Notes: generated by a model from the sequence alone, not told the origin. A stretch of 64,000 nucleotides of DNA from Tulasnella sp. 424 (GCA_019633425.1 WSUB01000040.1:186001-250000); one strand, 5' to 3'; shown: positions 45,289 through 58,344, counted from the first letter of the stretch. Numbers and translations are program-made.

Positions 45289-46720
45289 ATGGACTATTTT
45301 GCTTCCATCCTCAGACTTCCAGATGTAAGAACTTATTTAAAGAATCGGATTCTTTGTGCTCACCGTTCCGCTTAGGTCCATAGCCGTCCCCTCTTCAATC
45401 CACTCTCTCTCGGAGACTGGTCGCTGGCCACTTCGCCTCTTACCCTACTCGTCATCATATCGAAACTCGCCATTCGGAAACCCAAGGATACAACCGCGCG
45501 CCTTCTTATTTTACCTCTCGGACTCTATCTCTGCACCTACGCCGTCACGTTTCGAGACTACGCCCTGGGGGGTCCCCAATACAACCCATGGAACTACGGA
45601 GTTGGGTTAACGAGCTTCACATTGGCTATGAAAATGGTCCACATGAGCTTCATCCGAATTGTCCCGAAGCGGATCTTGCAGTTTCCTCCAGTCCCGCGCG
45701 TAGACGGAGTCGGGGTTGGAGAAGGCAGTCCGACCCCAGAGGACGACTCGCCGAAAGCAGAAGGGTTGATTACAAAGCCACTGAAGGGGACTGTGAAGGA
45801 AGTCATCGCCTATGTCTTCGACCCCAGGTGCCTTCGATACGACTACAAGATGGCCAAAACGTTCCGAGCTATGGAGAGGAGGGATACCTCGAACCGTGTC
45901 ACATTCATTATCTCCACTGTCGGGCGCTTCATTCTACACCTCTGCGTATTCGACCTCTGTCAAACCATTCTCCAAACTCTTCCTTTCCTTAATCTCGGCA
46001 CTCCCAACGGGGGCAGCATTTACAACGAGGCCTTGCCCATTCCCCTCCGCTACGTTATTTCAACCACCGCCGTTCTCTCTACCGGAATAGCCGTATACGC
46101 AGGCTTGGAGGTTGGGCATAATATTGTTACCCTCATTGGCGTCGGCCTTCTCCAACTTGACCCTGCAGACCATCCTCCCATTTTCTCTCAACCATGGGTC
46201 TCAACGTCGCTGCGGGATTTGTGGTCCAGACGTTGGCATTCAGTCTTCCGAAACTACTTCGCCGTATTGGGATATGTGGTGGGCCACTGTGTCATGGGTC
46301 AGGTTGGCGGAGTGTTGGGGGTCTTTCTCCTTTCTGGCCTCCTGCACGATTGGACAATCTGGGGTATGGGTAAAGGGACGGACTTTTGGAGGATAGTTGG
46401 GTTCTTCTACTTGCAAGGCGTCGGAATTTGTGTGGAGAGAGCCTTTAGCGTGCTAACGGGTAGGAAAGTAAGGGGTTGGTGGGGCAGAGTGTGGACTTGG
46501 CCGTTTATGCTCATCACGGCACACTTGGTTGTGGAAGCGTGGTAGGTCACTTATTCGAGAATCCTCTTCTTTCTCTTTGGCACTGAGCTCACTTTTCATA
46601 TGTTCTTCCAGGTTGCAACGTGGCTTGGCTGGAGGAACATACTTCCTGAAGCCCGAGTACCGACCTTTTTGGAGGCTCTGCAATTACCTGATGGGACGCC
46701 AATGTATTGTAGGGGAATAA
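45289..46720 (+). CDS. Wax synthase-like MBOAT acyltransferase (copy 2)
   Basis: Three exons, 45289-45324 (MDYFASILRLPD), 45376 to about 46542, and a short last exon from about 46613 to 46720. Membrane protein closely related to 34101-35510: shared segments include HSRPLFN, NYGVGL, LGTPNGGSIYNEA, VGHNIVTLIGVGLLQ, LLHDWTIWGMGKGTD and RGWWGRVWTWPFMLI. The likely catalytic His is in LLHDW. Both copies keep the same two intron positions, so they arose by gene duplication, but they now lie about 10 kb apart in opposite orientation with unrelated genes between them. Copy 2 lacks the Asn/Ser-rich insert of copy 1 and has GEGSPTPEDDSPK in its place. Substrate unknown. Confidence 0.87.
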
Positions 46721-48520
46721 TAGGACTCTTGAAATCTACCTGAGATCGAGGATCATGGACGAATATGTTACTTTCGGACAGCTGAAAAGTCATCGGTCGA
46801 ATTTGATAATCAAGACCACGTTCGCGTTTCCAGGACTGCGGAAGACCGAGGCTTGGACCCCATTTCGAATCCCGGCTACCCAACGATCGCCACCGTGCCG
46901 AGTTTATAGTTGTCCTCACCAAGCTGGATCAGTGTTGAAAGGAGTCCAAGGTCCGACATAGCGGCGTCTTGTCTGCGATGAACAGTCTTCGGTCTGTACA
47001 CCCAATGCATAGGAGGTCAGGGGGGTTTTTTTTTCGGGTCATTTAGTAAACTTCGCGGGTAAATATTTTACATCAGCCGCAAGCGGGGCTATTTCACCTG
47101 GCAGCATTTGACCGGTGCCAGGGTCCTCTGGGATTGCGCAGGCATTAGGACCCAGTATCACAAATATTTCCTGCAGCTCGCCCTTTTACGAATCCCCACG
47201 GAGGCCCTCATTTATACTACCTTCAATAGTAACGATACTCATAAAGCTCAGTGGAGCTAAATCGGTATTTAGCGAAGTGGAAAAGTTACTCGACGCCGTC
47301 GATGTCCGTACACCTAATTGACTTGTTTGCCTTCTCGGCGCGTGTGCCAGATTTGGATTCTCACCTGACCTGTTTGCGCACGTTCTTTATTCTCGATCAA
47401 CCGGGAGCAGAAACCCATTCGTAGAGATGGTAACTCTCCGCCAGGCAAGAGGACGACCAACTCACTTATTCCCCGAATCGATCATCGCGAAGGAACTGGT
47501 GCTTTGAAGGTTGAACGGCCAGGCCAGCGTCAGTCCCAAGACCCGACAAGCGCCTCCTGCCATTGCCACATGTGCCAGAAGAATCCTCGCGAGAGAAGCC
47601 CCCATCTGTGCCAATATCATGCAACGGAACGTCCCGACTTCGGGCTATGGACGGGATGGCGCCATCGAAGAGTTTGCCTAGGCTTTTCTCGGAGTCACAT
47701 CTCGGCTGCCCCCGGATCGAAGGCTGCATAGCGCTTCGCGAATGTGCAATGCACCATCGAATGAGTTCGAAGTTCTGATCGATCGTGGAGTGTTTCTGAA
47801 TTGGATCTCCTCTCCCCAAACGCTGACTTCCTCAGAGGATCCCAGTGACGACCCACGCACGGAGCTTCCCCCATGCATGCTGTGACGTGCTCCCATCCTG
47901 CAAGGTGTCATCACAATCACGTAGAGGGTACTGCTGGAATTGTGCTTTGAAATATTCGAAGCAGAAAGGAGGACCGTCGTTATTCGGAGCTTGGTGTTCT
48001 CTGACTCGGCGTTCTTGTTCGGAGAGGATGGGAGCCGCCCATCTCAACAATCCAGTCTTTCAACCAGTTTCCAAGGCTCAGACGAAGGTGAATACAGATT
48101 CAGCGGAATGGGCGTCCGTTTGCAGTGAACCTCCTCAGCGGTCTTGTGAAGGAGCGACACACCGAGGAAAAGTACCAAGGCCCACGGACCCCATTTCGCC
48201 CTCAAACGACGCCGGTACCGGAAAGTCTCGACCTCCGTATCAAGCGCCCACGCAATGTTGTCCAATTTCATATTCTTGCAGATTGCAATCGTTTCCAGAA
48301 GGTCATATCCTCAACTTACGGTTCCTCGAGTCGAGCGTCTAAGCGTCATCTGACAACTGGCGCAAGCCTCTATCGTGCTTCTATCATCTTCGTGGAGCAT
48401 ATTGCTCACAATCTGGGATGCTAAACAGTGACAAGCCTATCCTGCTATATTACCGGTCTTTCGTGATCAAAGCCCGCACCCCACCCCAGCGTTAAATTTC
48501 CCTCCTCGCTACCACCCACA
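46721..48520. other. Mostly non-coding region with a possible relic
   Basis: No intact gene. A G/T-rich homopolymer run lies at about 47021-47034. The right half holds the possible minus-strand relic listed separately. The 48430-48520 segment is the likely promoter of the amine oxidase gene. Confidence 0.4.
47466..48271 (-). pseudogene. Possible degraded coding region, unknown family
   Basis: Three successive open stretches on the minus strand (48271-48044, 48050-47832, 47819-47466) read like one protein broken by small frame changes. Examples are ETFRYRRRLRAKWGPWAL, WAAPILSEQERRVREHQ and DQNFELIRWCIAHSRS. The composition is protein-like (charged and aromatic residues in amphipathic runs). 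I recognise no family, and the frames join only if indels are assumed. It could equally be chance ORFs. Confidence 0.25.
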
Positions 48521-51074
48521 ATGGCAACCGCACCTCCTCTCCGCGCTGAAGCGACTCATCGCAAAAATACTACCGAACCTCTTAGTAATCTCCCAATCAA
48601 ACTTCCTCGCGACATATACGCTTTCTATGGCCAACGTCTCCTCGAAAACCATCTTGCGCTGAAGTTTCCTGCAGAGCAAGATCCTTCCATTCCCATACTC
48701 ACTTCTGCTTCGGCGGAGGAAGCCCAGGCTGCAACCGCGAAAGACAAGATCCGACGCATTCCATTTGCACCGGGCCCAGTAATCCCCAAAAGACCCGTCG
48801 CTATTCTCGGCGCAGGTGTTGGTGGACTATATGCTGCTATGATCCTCGAGTCTCTTGGAATACCATTTGAAATTTTGGAGGCAACCGGTCGTACGGGGGG
48901 ACGTCTCTTTACATACCAGTTCTACAACGGCGAGTTCCATGACTACTACGTAAGCGTGCTTTCTCTTGAGTACCTTCTCCTTTTCAACGCTGATACACTT
49001 CTTAATCCAGGACGTCGGTGCCATGAGGTGAGCTCTACTAGCTCGTTCTCCAAGGCTGCACTAAAACTCCGCTATAGGTACCCCGATGCCGACGGGAACC
49101 CTTCCATGAAGCGACTCTTCATGCTTTTCAACTGCCAACAGCTCAACCCCAAAGATGGGCCCAAGCTCGCTGAAAAGCTGCTAGATTACAAGTTCAATTG
49201 CGACGATGCCTTCCGCTACTATAACGGCGTTCGTACCAAAATCAGTGATACCACGAATACCTTCAGGTTCCAAGAGACTGGCGCGGACCCAAAGCTCCTC
49301 CCACTCGGAGGTAGTGAGGTTCTAAAGAAATACGTATTGGACGACTTCGTCAAAGATCTTCTGGATGACCTTCATACGGGCGGACATAAAGGATGGGACC
49401 ACCTCATGGAATTCGACAACTATTCCACCCGAGGCTATATGACTTTGAAGAAAGGAATCGACGCAGTCACGGTCGATTGGGTCGAAACGGTCACTTATGG
49501 TACAGGCTGGTTTGACAAGGCCCTGTCCGAACTTGTCCTGGAGTATATCGCTTTTAGCTCTTTCTTGGACCATCCAACGTATAAATGTCTCGAGTAAGCA
49601 TATTTCTCTATCTCAACAGCAACGAACTGAGAGCTGAGCTGCCCGACTTTTCTTTCCTTTCTTATATATTTTCTCTGCTGCAGTGGTGGCTCGCGAGTTC
49701 TTCCCGATTTCATGACCAAATACATCAACAAGCAACGCCCGAATGCACTTCAGCTAGGCAAGCGAGTCACTGAAATATATTACGCTGCACCGGGCGAGGT
49801 CACTTCTGGCCTCACTCCCGTTCGCGTAAGAGTTGAAGGCGAAGATAGGTCCAGGGAATATGGGCACGTCATCTCAACTCTCCCGTTGCCAGTTCTGCGC
49901 TCCCTTAGCATCGACGACGCTGGACTTGATATCAAGCAGACAAACTCACTTCGTCAACTTCAATATGGCCCTTCAGAGAAGATCGGAGTCAAGTTCAGGA
50001 CCCAATGGTGGAGAACGGGAAAAGACAATGACGGACAGACTCTCAACATCATAGGAGGACAAAGCTTCAGCGATCGGTAAGACTTCCCTACGATCAGCCG
50101 GCGTCAGTGCAAATCGTCTCACTTTCGGCTCCGCATGCAAAGTGTGATTCGCACTGTCGTGTATCCTAGCTTCGGCATCCCTGGCAACCCTCCCGAAAGC
50201 ACGGTGCTCATTGCGTCATACTCGTGGACAGAGGTATATGACACCGCCTTTGTCACGACAATGGTTCGCGTCCTTACCTAACTCGTTTCATTTTTCCTAA
50301 GGATGCTCTCCGACTCGGTTCCATGATCTCTGCCGGTGGCGCTCTGAAGAATCAAGTTAAGGACCTGGTGTTGCGAGACCTATCCAGGATCCACAACGTC
50401 TCGTACGACTTCTTGTTTGAGCAGTACGAAGATCATTTCGGTTGGGATTGGACACATGATCCACTGACCCAAGGCTCGTGATCACGTGAACCCGCCTGAC
50501 TGACCCTCGGCCACTAACCTGCGCTTCGGTCATAGGTGCATTCGCCTTCTTTGGACCAGGGGAGTTCTCTACCATATACAAGAGCCTTAATCGCCCCGCA
50601 GCTGGGGGACGGCTTCATTTTGCTGGAGAAGCTCTGAGCACCAGGCATGCGTACGTGCTCGCGACCACAGGCGTGCGACTCGAATTCTACGACTAATGTG
50701 CATTACGTTAACCTTTCAGATGGGTTGTTGGCGCCCTAGACTCTGCGTGAGCTCTGTCTAACATTATACACGTCGCTCCTAACCTTGACGGATCTTTACA
50801 CAGGTGGCGAGCGGTAAAAGAAGTCCTCTGGCTGAGCTATCCTTACCTAATAAAGAAGTTCGAGCAAGAGTGGGGCAATAACGAAGATTGGATTATTACC
50901 AAGTCGTTGAAGGGTAGGATCAATCTACCGGACTTCGAGGGCTGGGGAGATGGTGATCAACGCCCCGAAGTCGAGCGTGACTTGATTCTCCTTCAGCTCT
51001 TGGCCCACCGAGACCTTAACGGGAAGGAACTCCCTGTCGGGGCCCTTCCAGTCGAGACACAGAGCTCTGCTTAA
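48521..51074 (+). CDS. Flavin-dependent amine oxidase, L-amino-acid-oxidase-like (copy 1)
   Basis: About eight exons. The FAD-binding fold begins with VAILGAGVGGLYAAMILESL then EILEATGRTGGRLFT. The substrate domain follows, and the C-terminal FAD motif is LHFAGEALSTRHAWVVGALD then SAWRAVKEVL. These fungal flavoenzymes oxidatively deaminate amino acids or amines, giving H2O2 and ammonia; the exact substrate is unknown. There is an N-terminal extension of about 85 residues and no clear signal peptide. A 17-nt micro-exon (49011-49027) encodes DVGAM plus part of R; in copy 2 the same residues are part of a larger exon. Near 50079-50110 the splice joining SFSDR to CKSSHFRLR is not clean: the obvious donor and acceptor disagree by one base, so either a minor site is used or there is a recent frameshift. 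Confidence 0.8.
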
Positions 51075-51150
51075 TCATCCTGTATCGTACCAAGTGTTTG
51101 AAATTGTAGCTCGTATTGGAAGGTCATTCGCAGAAGAGATGCAGACAATA

Positions 51151-53189
51151 CTAAGGCAACCGCAGATCTAAAGTAGTTCCTTCCATATCTCCGCCCCACC
51201 TATCAAAAAACTCTGGTAAACGATCCGGGTAACTGGTGCTGAGGACCGATTTGACGGCTCTCCAGCTGGCCTTGAGCGCTCCAACAATCCAACTGCGATT
51301 TAAGGAGCACCGAATCAATATCTAAGAGCACCACGGAGACTCCGATTCTCACCCATGCTGAAGACTCAGGGTATCCCCCGCGAGGTACAGATAACCGTCG
51401 GCGGCGGGAGCTAGAAGACTTGGGTACAGGCTTTCAAACTCTCCGGGTCGAAAGAATGGGGATCCGCCTACGGGCGAGAGGCGCACGTAAGTTTGCGAAA
51501 GAGTAGGGACGGACCCAGGTACTTTCCTTGGGCGAAGGGATTGTGCTGCCAGTTATATGCAAAATGATCGACGTATTGTTCCTCTAGCATCGAAAGCGGT
51601 ACGTTGTGTACCCGCGCTAGGTCACGAAGGATGATTGTTTTCAATCGCATGTTGGCTCTCTCTCCAGAATTGATGAGTGACCCCAAGGAAGCTGCATCGG
51701 CTGTCCAGGTATAGCTGGCAATCAAGACAGTGGTGATATCAGGTTCCTGGAGGCCATAGCTTGGGTAGACGACGAGTCTAATCATGCTAATCACGCAGTC
51801 GCGTATTCGTTTCAGCTCCTCAGTCGTTCTAACGAAAGGGTCGCACCGATCTGTAAAGCTTTGTCCACCCATAATATTCAGTGGCTCGCCACCATTTCCG
51901 CACCAGTTCTTCCACCATTGAGATTTGAACTTGACCCCGACCTTGACCCCGGGCATATATGAGACTTGACGTAGAGCATTTCTTTGATTGACAGAGAATC
52001 CTGCCGAGTCGAGATCGAGTGTGCGCAAAACTGGCGGAGGAATAGTGGAGATTACATGACAGTAAAGACGGGGATCTGTTTCGCCATCTATTGCAAGCTC
52101 AAGGTGATTGGACGCTACGGCGCGGATCGCTTTGACGACCTTGCACCGTTGGACCGTTCCAGGAGACGAATCATCCAGGAATTTGGCCATACCCCTCGTA
52201 AGGATTTCGCAGCCTCCACTATCAGGCACCAGTCAGAGTGTGACGCAGTTATCATTCACGCCACTTACTCCAAGCAATACCAGTTCGTCTCTGAGCCGCC
52301 AAATGCAATCGAATCAAGCACCATTTCCGACAAAGAAAAGTTGTAGAACCGGGCCGGGGAGGCAATGGTTTCGCACCAATTGATGGTTGGAGTCGAAAGG
52401 CCGCGTTCCCAGGACAAATATGTTCTAAAAGAGTGCTTATCGAGCTTGATTACCTCCTTCAACCCGTTCTCACCGTCGCTGGGAGTTGATATTGCCTTCT
52501 TCACCACACAAACCAATGGCGTCAGAGCCTCATGGAGTATGCCATCTACTCCCTTCTCTATATCCTCTTTGGGAACACCGGTGGCAAAGAAGTCAAATGG
52601 GTCGCCATCCGCTTGAGCCACTCGGGTGCTGTATCCGTTGAAATCGAGAAAGGAATTCTTGGAATCAGCTTCGGAATAGAACTTAATCAGACTTGAGGCT
52701 ATCTCTAGATCATTTGAGTTGAGCTGGCGGCAACGGAGGAGATGGAAGAGGCGGTTCATCGTGGGCTCGTCAGGAAACCTCATGGCTCCAACGTCCTGTA
52801 ACATAAGTTGAGCTCCGCCTAAAGAGAGGTAAAAGGCTTTAAATAGAGGGATGACTTACGAAGTAATCATATTTCTGAGTGGAGAATCGATGCGTGAAAA
52901 CTCTTCCGCCAACTCTTTCGGACGCTTCAAGGATCTCGCAAGGAATCCCAAGCGATTGCAGAATGAGAGCAGCATACAAGCCACCCACTCCGGCTCCAAT
53001 GATCCCAACGGGAACGGCATTGCGTTTCTTTTCGGCTAGGGTCAATGGACCAGCACCGGTTTTCGCTGAAGGCGCCTGTTGGGTTTGACCTAAAGAAAAG
53101 AGCGGATGATTGTGAATAGAAGACGGTGTATCGCGGCGTGCTTGCGCTTCAAATGGTTGGGTGGACGAAAAGCTCTGTAGGTCAATCAT
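51151..53189 (-). CDS. Flavin-dependent amine oxidase, L-amino-acid-oxidase-like (copy 2)
   Basis: About six exons on the minus strand: MIDLQSFSSTQPFEA.. with FAD motif VGIIGAGVGGLYAALILQSL then SERVGGRVFTHRF, then DVGAMRFPDEP, NGYSTRVAQADGD, GGQSFTDRCDPF and VLIASYTWTADAASLGSL. Splicing a 47-nt intron after GKYLG joins FAQGKYLGGSPFFRPGEF to LYLAGDTLSLQHG, then WIVGALKASWRAVKSVL. The gene is therefore complete, with the C-terminal FAD motif changed to LAGDTLSLQHGW (copy 1 has FAGEALSTRHAW). The Glu that usually contacts the FAD ribose there is Asp, which may alter cofactor binding. It is tail-to-tail with copy 1; the stops are only 76 bp apart. Confidence 0.82.
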
Positions 53190-56100
53190 TGCAATGGTGA
53201 AGTAGCAGGAAGGAGGGTGTTTGACCTATACTTAAAGGTGAGTTACATTTGGATAACTCTTCTGTCTACGCCCCCACCCTCACTCCTAGGCGGGGAGAAG
53301 CTCAAGGTTTGATTTACGTCCTGGCTGTCAAGCCCCTGCCACACCCCTATCCACCCGCTTAGACCCCGCTGCAGCTACGTCCCACGGTTGGTGTGACTTT
53401 ATAGAAGACGATGGGAGCTGAGAGGAGTTATATCAGTATTAACAATCCCAAAGCCACTCGACATCCAATAGGTAAAGTAGGATATGTCTGATTAACTATG
53501 CTTGTGTCACGATGATCTCGTTTCTATGGTGGCTAACTTGCCTCTTCAATAATGTGTGCTTTGAGATGAACCTTCCATCAAAGCAAACTTCCCTTTGCAA
53601 TTGTATCGAACCCGGTCAGCTAAGCCGTACAGTATATCAACATTCTTACCAGTGTAGATCGTTTGAATTCAAAAAGCCGCGACATATACGTCCCACGGGT
53701 TAGCGTGGCTCAGTTTATAGAACGGTTAGCCCAATGGAGAGGATTTAGCACATGGATTCAAGCACAATGTTATTGCGTACCCAATATATAACTAAGCTAA
53801 AATAATAAACCATGGACGAGATCGGTTAACCGAACTCGATGCCTTTGCCTGTAGGTTGCCTGGACATGGTGTTGCCTACGGAGCGAAGCGAAGGAGATCG
53901 AAATGTCAACTTCGGCAAACTTCAAGAGGTCGAAGTGGATCGAAGGTACAACTTCGTCAAGAAGGGAAGATGTACATCACGGCGGATGCCTCCCGCTGGC
54001 AAATGCATAATGCAAAGCATGCATTGCTCGCCATTGCATCTTCTTTATACCTTAGATGTGGGCCACCGCGTACCGATTATGTGAAGGTGGTTAACCGTTA
54101 GCTGAATCTGTCAGTCGAAGCACGAATTGACCTCACATAGGAACATTACCCGAAAATGTAAGAATCACCAAAGAAAAGTCGAGCAAATATTCTAGGCTGC
54201 GCTACTGGTTCGTGGCTGGGATCAAGGTAACATCCCATGGATCAGTACCAGCAGAACGGGCAGATAGATTTCGGTCGTCCTGAAAGACTGAAATATTCTT
54301 TCTTTACGAAAGAGTGGCAGTGATGATTCACCGTGTGGATTCGAGTTCATGTTCTTGTCCTCAGCGGCACCCTGTGACTGAGAACGCCTCGCTGGCTTGT
54401 CATCCTCTCTTCCTCAAGAGTTCTGCTGATATTTGGCGATACGTAGATCTTCCTACAACCAGTTTCGGGACGAAATAGCTGAGGAGACAGCGAAATATAC
54501 TTCTGCAAGAGACGAAAGGCAACTCCTCCTGGAAGATTCATGAAAAACGCTTTGGGACCAATTCCTGGAGACCACGTTGGAAAGCGTGCACAGCCAGCAT
54601 TTGAATCGTGTCATGTTCGGATAAAATGCAGTCCTCTTGGAGTGAAATTGCTCTCGGGACTATCGACGACTGGACCGATACCCTCTTGACCGGAACTCCT
54701 GATGTTGGCGACATGCAGCTGCGTGTTGCCGGACCGTTTTCCTCGGTCTTCTTGAACGGATCCCGCGAACTCTCCAAAATGGGCAAAGGAACTGAAAAGG
54801 AGATCATTTGTGCCTGAAACCGATACGGTACTCAGTCTAAGTCGTGCATGATGTCGGACGGCATGGTCACGTCTTCCAGGCCGAGATCGTGAATCATGGA
54901 CCATCGACATGGCAACCCCCGTGCATCTCAGCCTCTGCCATAACACGTTCTAACTCCACCCTCTTCATATCCGTCACAGCCCGACGATGATTATTTGCTT
55001 TGACTGCTGGAAAACGCCGTACACCCACTTACCCGACGTTCGGCCACGCCGTCTTTCCCAAGCCGACCCAGCCAACGGGATCCATCGAGGCTATTCGGCC
55101 CAGCGATCTCACCACTGGCCTCTCATCTCAGGCTCGTTGCTTTCCGATTGCAGTCGCCTCACCTCGACTGGCCATTGGGCGGTGTCGGGAGAGAGGCGCT
55201 GTCTCAGGTGCTCTCGGTTACTGTGGCACACGACTCCTGCCTGTCGCTCATATCTCTTCCGCTCGCTTTTTTCCGTCAACGAGTACCAATATCGCGACAC
55301 CTGGATCTCGCTGATGTCAGTTCCAGTGGGGAAGTGAACCAATCGGGCGAAGTCGTCCTGCCCGTTACGTCGTAAATGACGGTTGCCAGACGGGCTGCAT
55401 AGGATCAAGCCAGTTCGTCACAGCATTACATGCGATTCCATGAGTACGAAGGCTCTATATGTAACCGGCTTCCTGGGCCATCGGACCGACAACATTGCAC
55501 GCTTGGTTGGGCCCAGAGGAACGTCTCGCGTCCCTCCGTCATCCTTTATTTTACCACGTGAAATTCTCTACGCGGGGATAGAATACCATATTTCTATCTT
55601 AGCATACATGCTAGCACAAGTGATTTACGGTTTCACGGACCGAATCTGCGCCATGGCGCTTTTATGGTGGAGGTGCTGTCATTTGTCGTACTCTGGCGAA
55701 TTGGGAAACAACCGTTACTATGGCGTGTTGACGGCGCGCACCGAGAGAGCCGTTTATTACATGAGAGACAATTCGAAACATATGGCAGCCTTCGCTCGAG
55801 GCTAGGCTACGGACCTTCCCGTAATTGATTTTTTGGTGGCTACGCACGTCACCTATGGCTGGACGCAAAAAACACTTTTCGATGCCCAAAGGGGGTCTTC
55901 CCGATCGCACGTTACGGGAATCCATGGATGGAATAAGCCACGGCAGTCTCACGGGGTTCACTGTGTGCGAGTCTAAATTGCTGCAGCCAACCAACGCACG
56001 ACATGAGTCGGTAACCTCCCTTCGTTCAAGAAGAACTTCTCTTTCTAGGCTCTTGTAGACCCTCAGGGGGTCCAGAACACCGAAGTGGTCCCGCCCTCAA

Positions 56101-57845
56101 TGAGACAACCCCCGAATGCGGTGGACGTCTTAGTCCTCGCCACCGCGGAATACGAACGATGGCGTGTGGATTCGGTGACGTACGAATTTAGAAAACAAGT
56201 GAACCAAGACTAGTCAAACCTTCGGTTTTGTGGCTGGTGATTGCTTCAAATAAGGGAACTGAAGGGGTCAGATGGCAAGGGGTGACGAGACCTCCCGCCG
56301 GATCTCCTCGCCGCCATGGCTTTTGCATGTGTGAGTGCAGCCACCATATGGATGGACAACCTGGTGACTCTTACGTCCTACCTGTGAGGTTAACTCTCGA
56401 GTCTAACTAAACGGTTTGATTGCCGCCCACTGTCGGTGGAGGTACTCGGAGACTCGGGCCTTGAATATTTGCCCTCAACCATCCATGGAATGCAACCTGA
56501 TTTCATGAGGACAATCAGCAGCACAGTCGGTTCGCTATTCCGGATCGAAGAGCACAGGTATGCAAGTAGTCGTTCCAGTAGCAACCGCTCTGTTGCACGA
56601 TCTTTGCCATCTAATCGACGCGATAACCCCACCGTTTCAAATTATGAGGTCGCCCGGTCCGCTTACTACAAATTCTTATTGCCCACCCTCATCCTGCAGG
56701 CGGGTCGCCCTACCCCTGTTTAACTGACGTCTAGGCCCTCGCAGGGTCGTTTTTAACAGGGAGGTATCCAGCGTTGACACGCCCCACCTTCCATAAAAGG
56801 AAGGTATGGTTGGCTGTGGCGGTAACCACACGCGGAGGATTGGGTCCCCTCGTTTGTTAAAGCAAGGGGTCTGGATGAGTCGAGACTATTCCAATTCGCA
56901 CGGCTGGCTGTGCTTTCCGTGCCAGAAACTTTATTCTGAAGTAGGTAAGTGCGTGGGGGTTGGCCCGAGTCCGAGGATACTGAATATTTAAAGAGACAAT
57001 GGCGGGTGGGGGGGGGCGGGGGTCTTCTGCCGCGGATGGCAAAGGGATGGGCAACGTCGGGTAATGGCGAGGAGACGAGTGGTGAGCGCAATGGAGCCCC
57101 CCGGAGTACCTCGGAAGGGAGGGAGAACGCGACCTCAAGTCAAGTCGTAAGTTATCGCGGGAGAGAAACGAGGGTGCGCCATGTCCGGAAGGCCCTAACT
57201 CGTCATCAAAAGGTCGGAAAGAACTTGCACCTAGGCAAAACAGGTCTGTGAGCTTTCCCAGATCATGGTAAGCGTCAAAGCGGGATTCCTTTCCATTTAG
57301 CAAAGTTTCGAGCGAGCAAGTGATGTTAAACAGGGAACAGGGAAAAAGAAACGAGGTCAGCATCGGGTTATGTAATTAGTTGCGGTGTTAAGCACTAAAG
57401 GAAAGGCCTTGATTGTTCTTTCTTCTTCAATGGACGTTGATGCAGCAGTATTTGATCAATGATGGTAGTTGGAGGTTTTGTAGCTGGAATACATGCAGAG
57501 CTTGAGCCTGTCGTCAAGATGGTTCAGTGGCAGTGCCTTGTTTGGGAAGGGATTCAATTTGGTCCGATCAACGGGACGGAGACATCACACACATATGTGA
57601 TGAATAAGAAAATGCCGTTTCAATGATATTCGGAAATGTTCGGCTTGACTATACTTTGGAGTCATGGCAATGGCGACTGTAATATACGCAGGAATCCGGT
57701 CAGAGAATCCGTAGGGTGCGCGGATGTCGAGAGGTCTGTCGGAGTTAGGCTCGACGGAGCGGTTGCCGTCAGCGTCTATGTGGATGACCCAAGGTTTCTT
57801 CGGACGCACGGAGCGGAGAAGCCGTCGACTCTAGCTTCTCGTTTC
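53190..57845. other. Gene-poor region, 4.6 kb
   Basis: No gene family recognised on either strand. The left end (53190-53400) contains the promoter of amine oxidase copy 2. A short diverged direct repeat (acgtcccacgg.. then tttatagaa) occurs at about 53380-53410 and 53690-53722. Longer open frames (54611-54946, 55109-55408 and 56857-57363 on minus; 54987-55337 and 55383-55805 on plus) show no domain or convincing exon structure. A G-rich run lies at about 57006-57023. It could be degraded repeat DNA. Confidence 0.4.
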
Positions 57846-58344
57846 CCTCTCTCTCTCCGTATTATTCACACCCGCACATCCGCGCTAGAGTAAGTATTTC
57901 CTCGTTTGGCAGTAGCGGTTGGGCGGGAATGGTACGGTAGCGAGATTGATCGGATCGAGTCGACGCGAATGAGGGTGGGGTGCAAAGTATTGTTCATAGA
58001 TGTCGGCAAGTAGTCTCGGCATCTTTCGCTGTAATGCACCGACCAAGGTTTGGGTGTCCTCTCTCGGGCGGTGATGATACGGTCCGGGGGTCCAATGGCC
58101 AATGCGTCAGTGCAGAGCGAATAGGCTCGATAAATGGCCTTGATTAGACCGTTTAGGAAAATCTGCAAGCTCAGTCTTTTTTCGCTGTCGTTCAAAGAAT
58201 GCATGCTGCGTTATCCTCGAGGCGTTACGGGCTGCACCCTCGTTCAAGCCGGTAGACCGGTGTTATCAGCGTCTTAAAGGAGATTATCGAGTGTCCTCGT
58301 GATGGATGAGCAACGGCCTGATTAACAATTCGGGTAACTTGGCA

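Noticed and set aside
25072..46720. Lipid biosynthetic gene cluster (ABCD transporter, wax synthases, FA2H, PIG-L)
   Set aside because: They belong to different pathways and are interspersed with RNA and ribosome genes; no backbone synthase or cluster regulator is present.
51468..51535. C-terminal truncation of amine oxidase copy 2 (stop after LTCASRP)
   Set aside because: Reading through an unspliced intron gives that stop; a 47-nt GT..AG intron restores the frame and the remaining FAD motif is present downstream.
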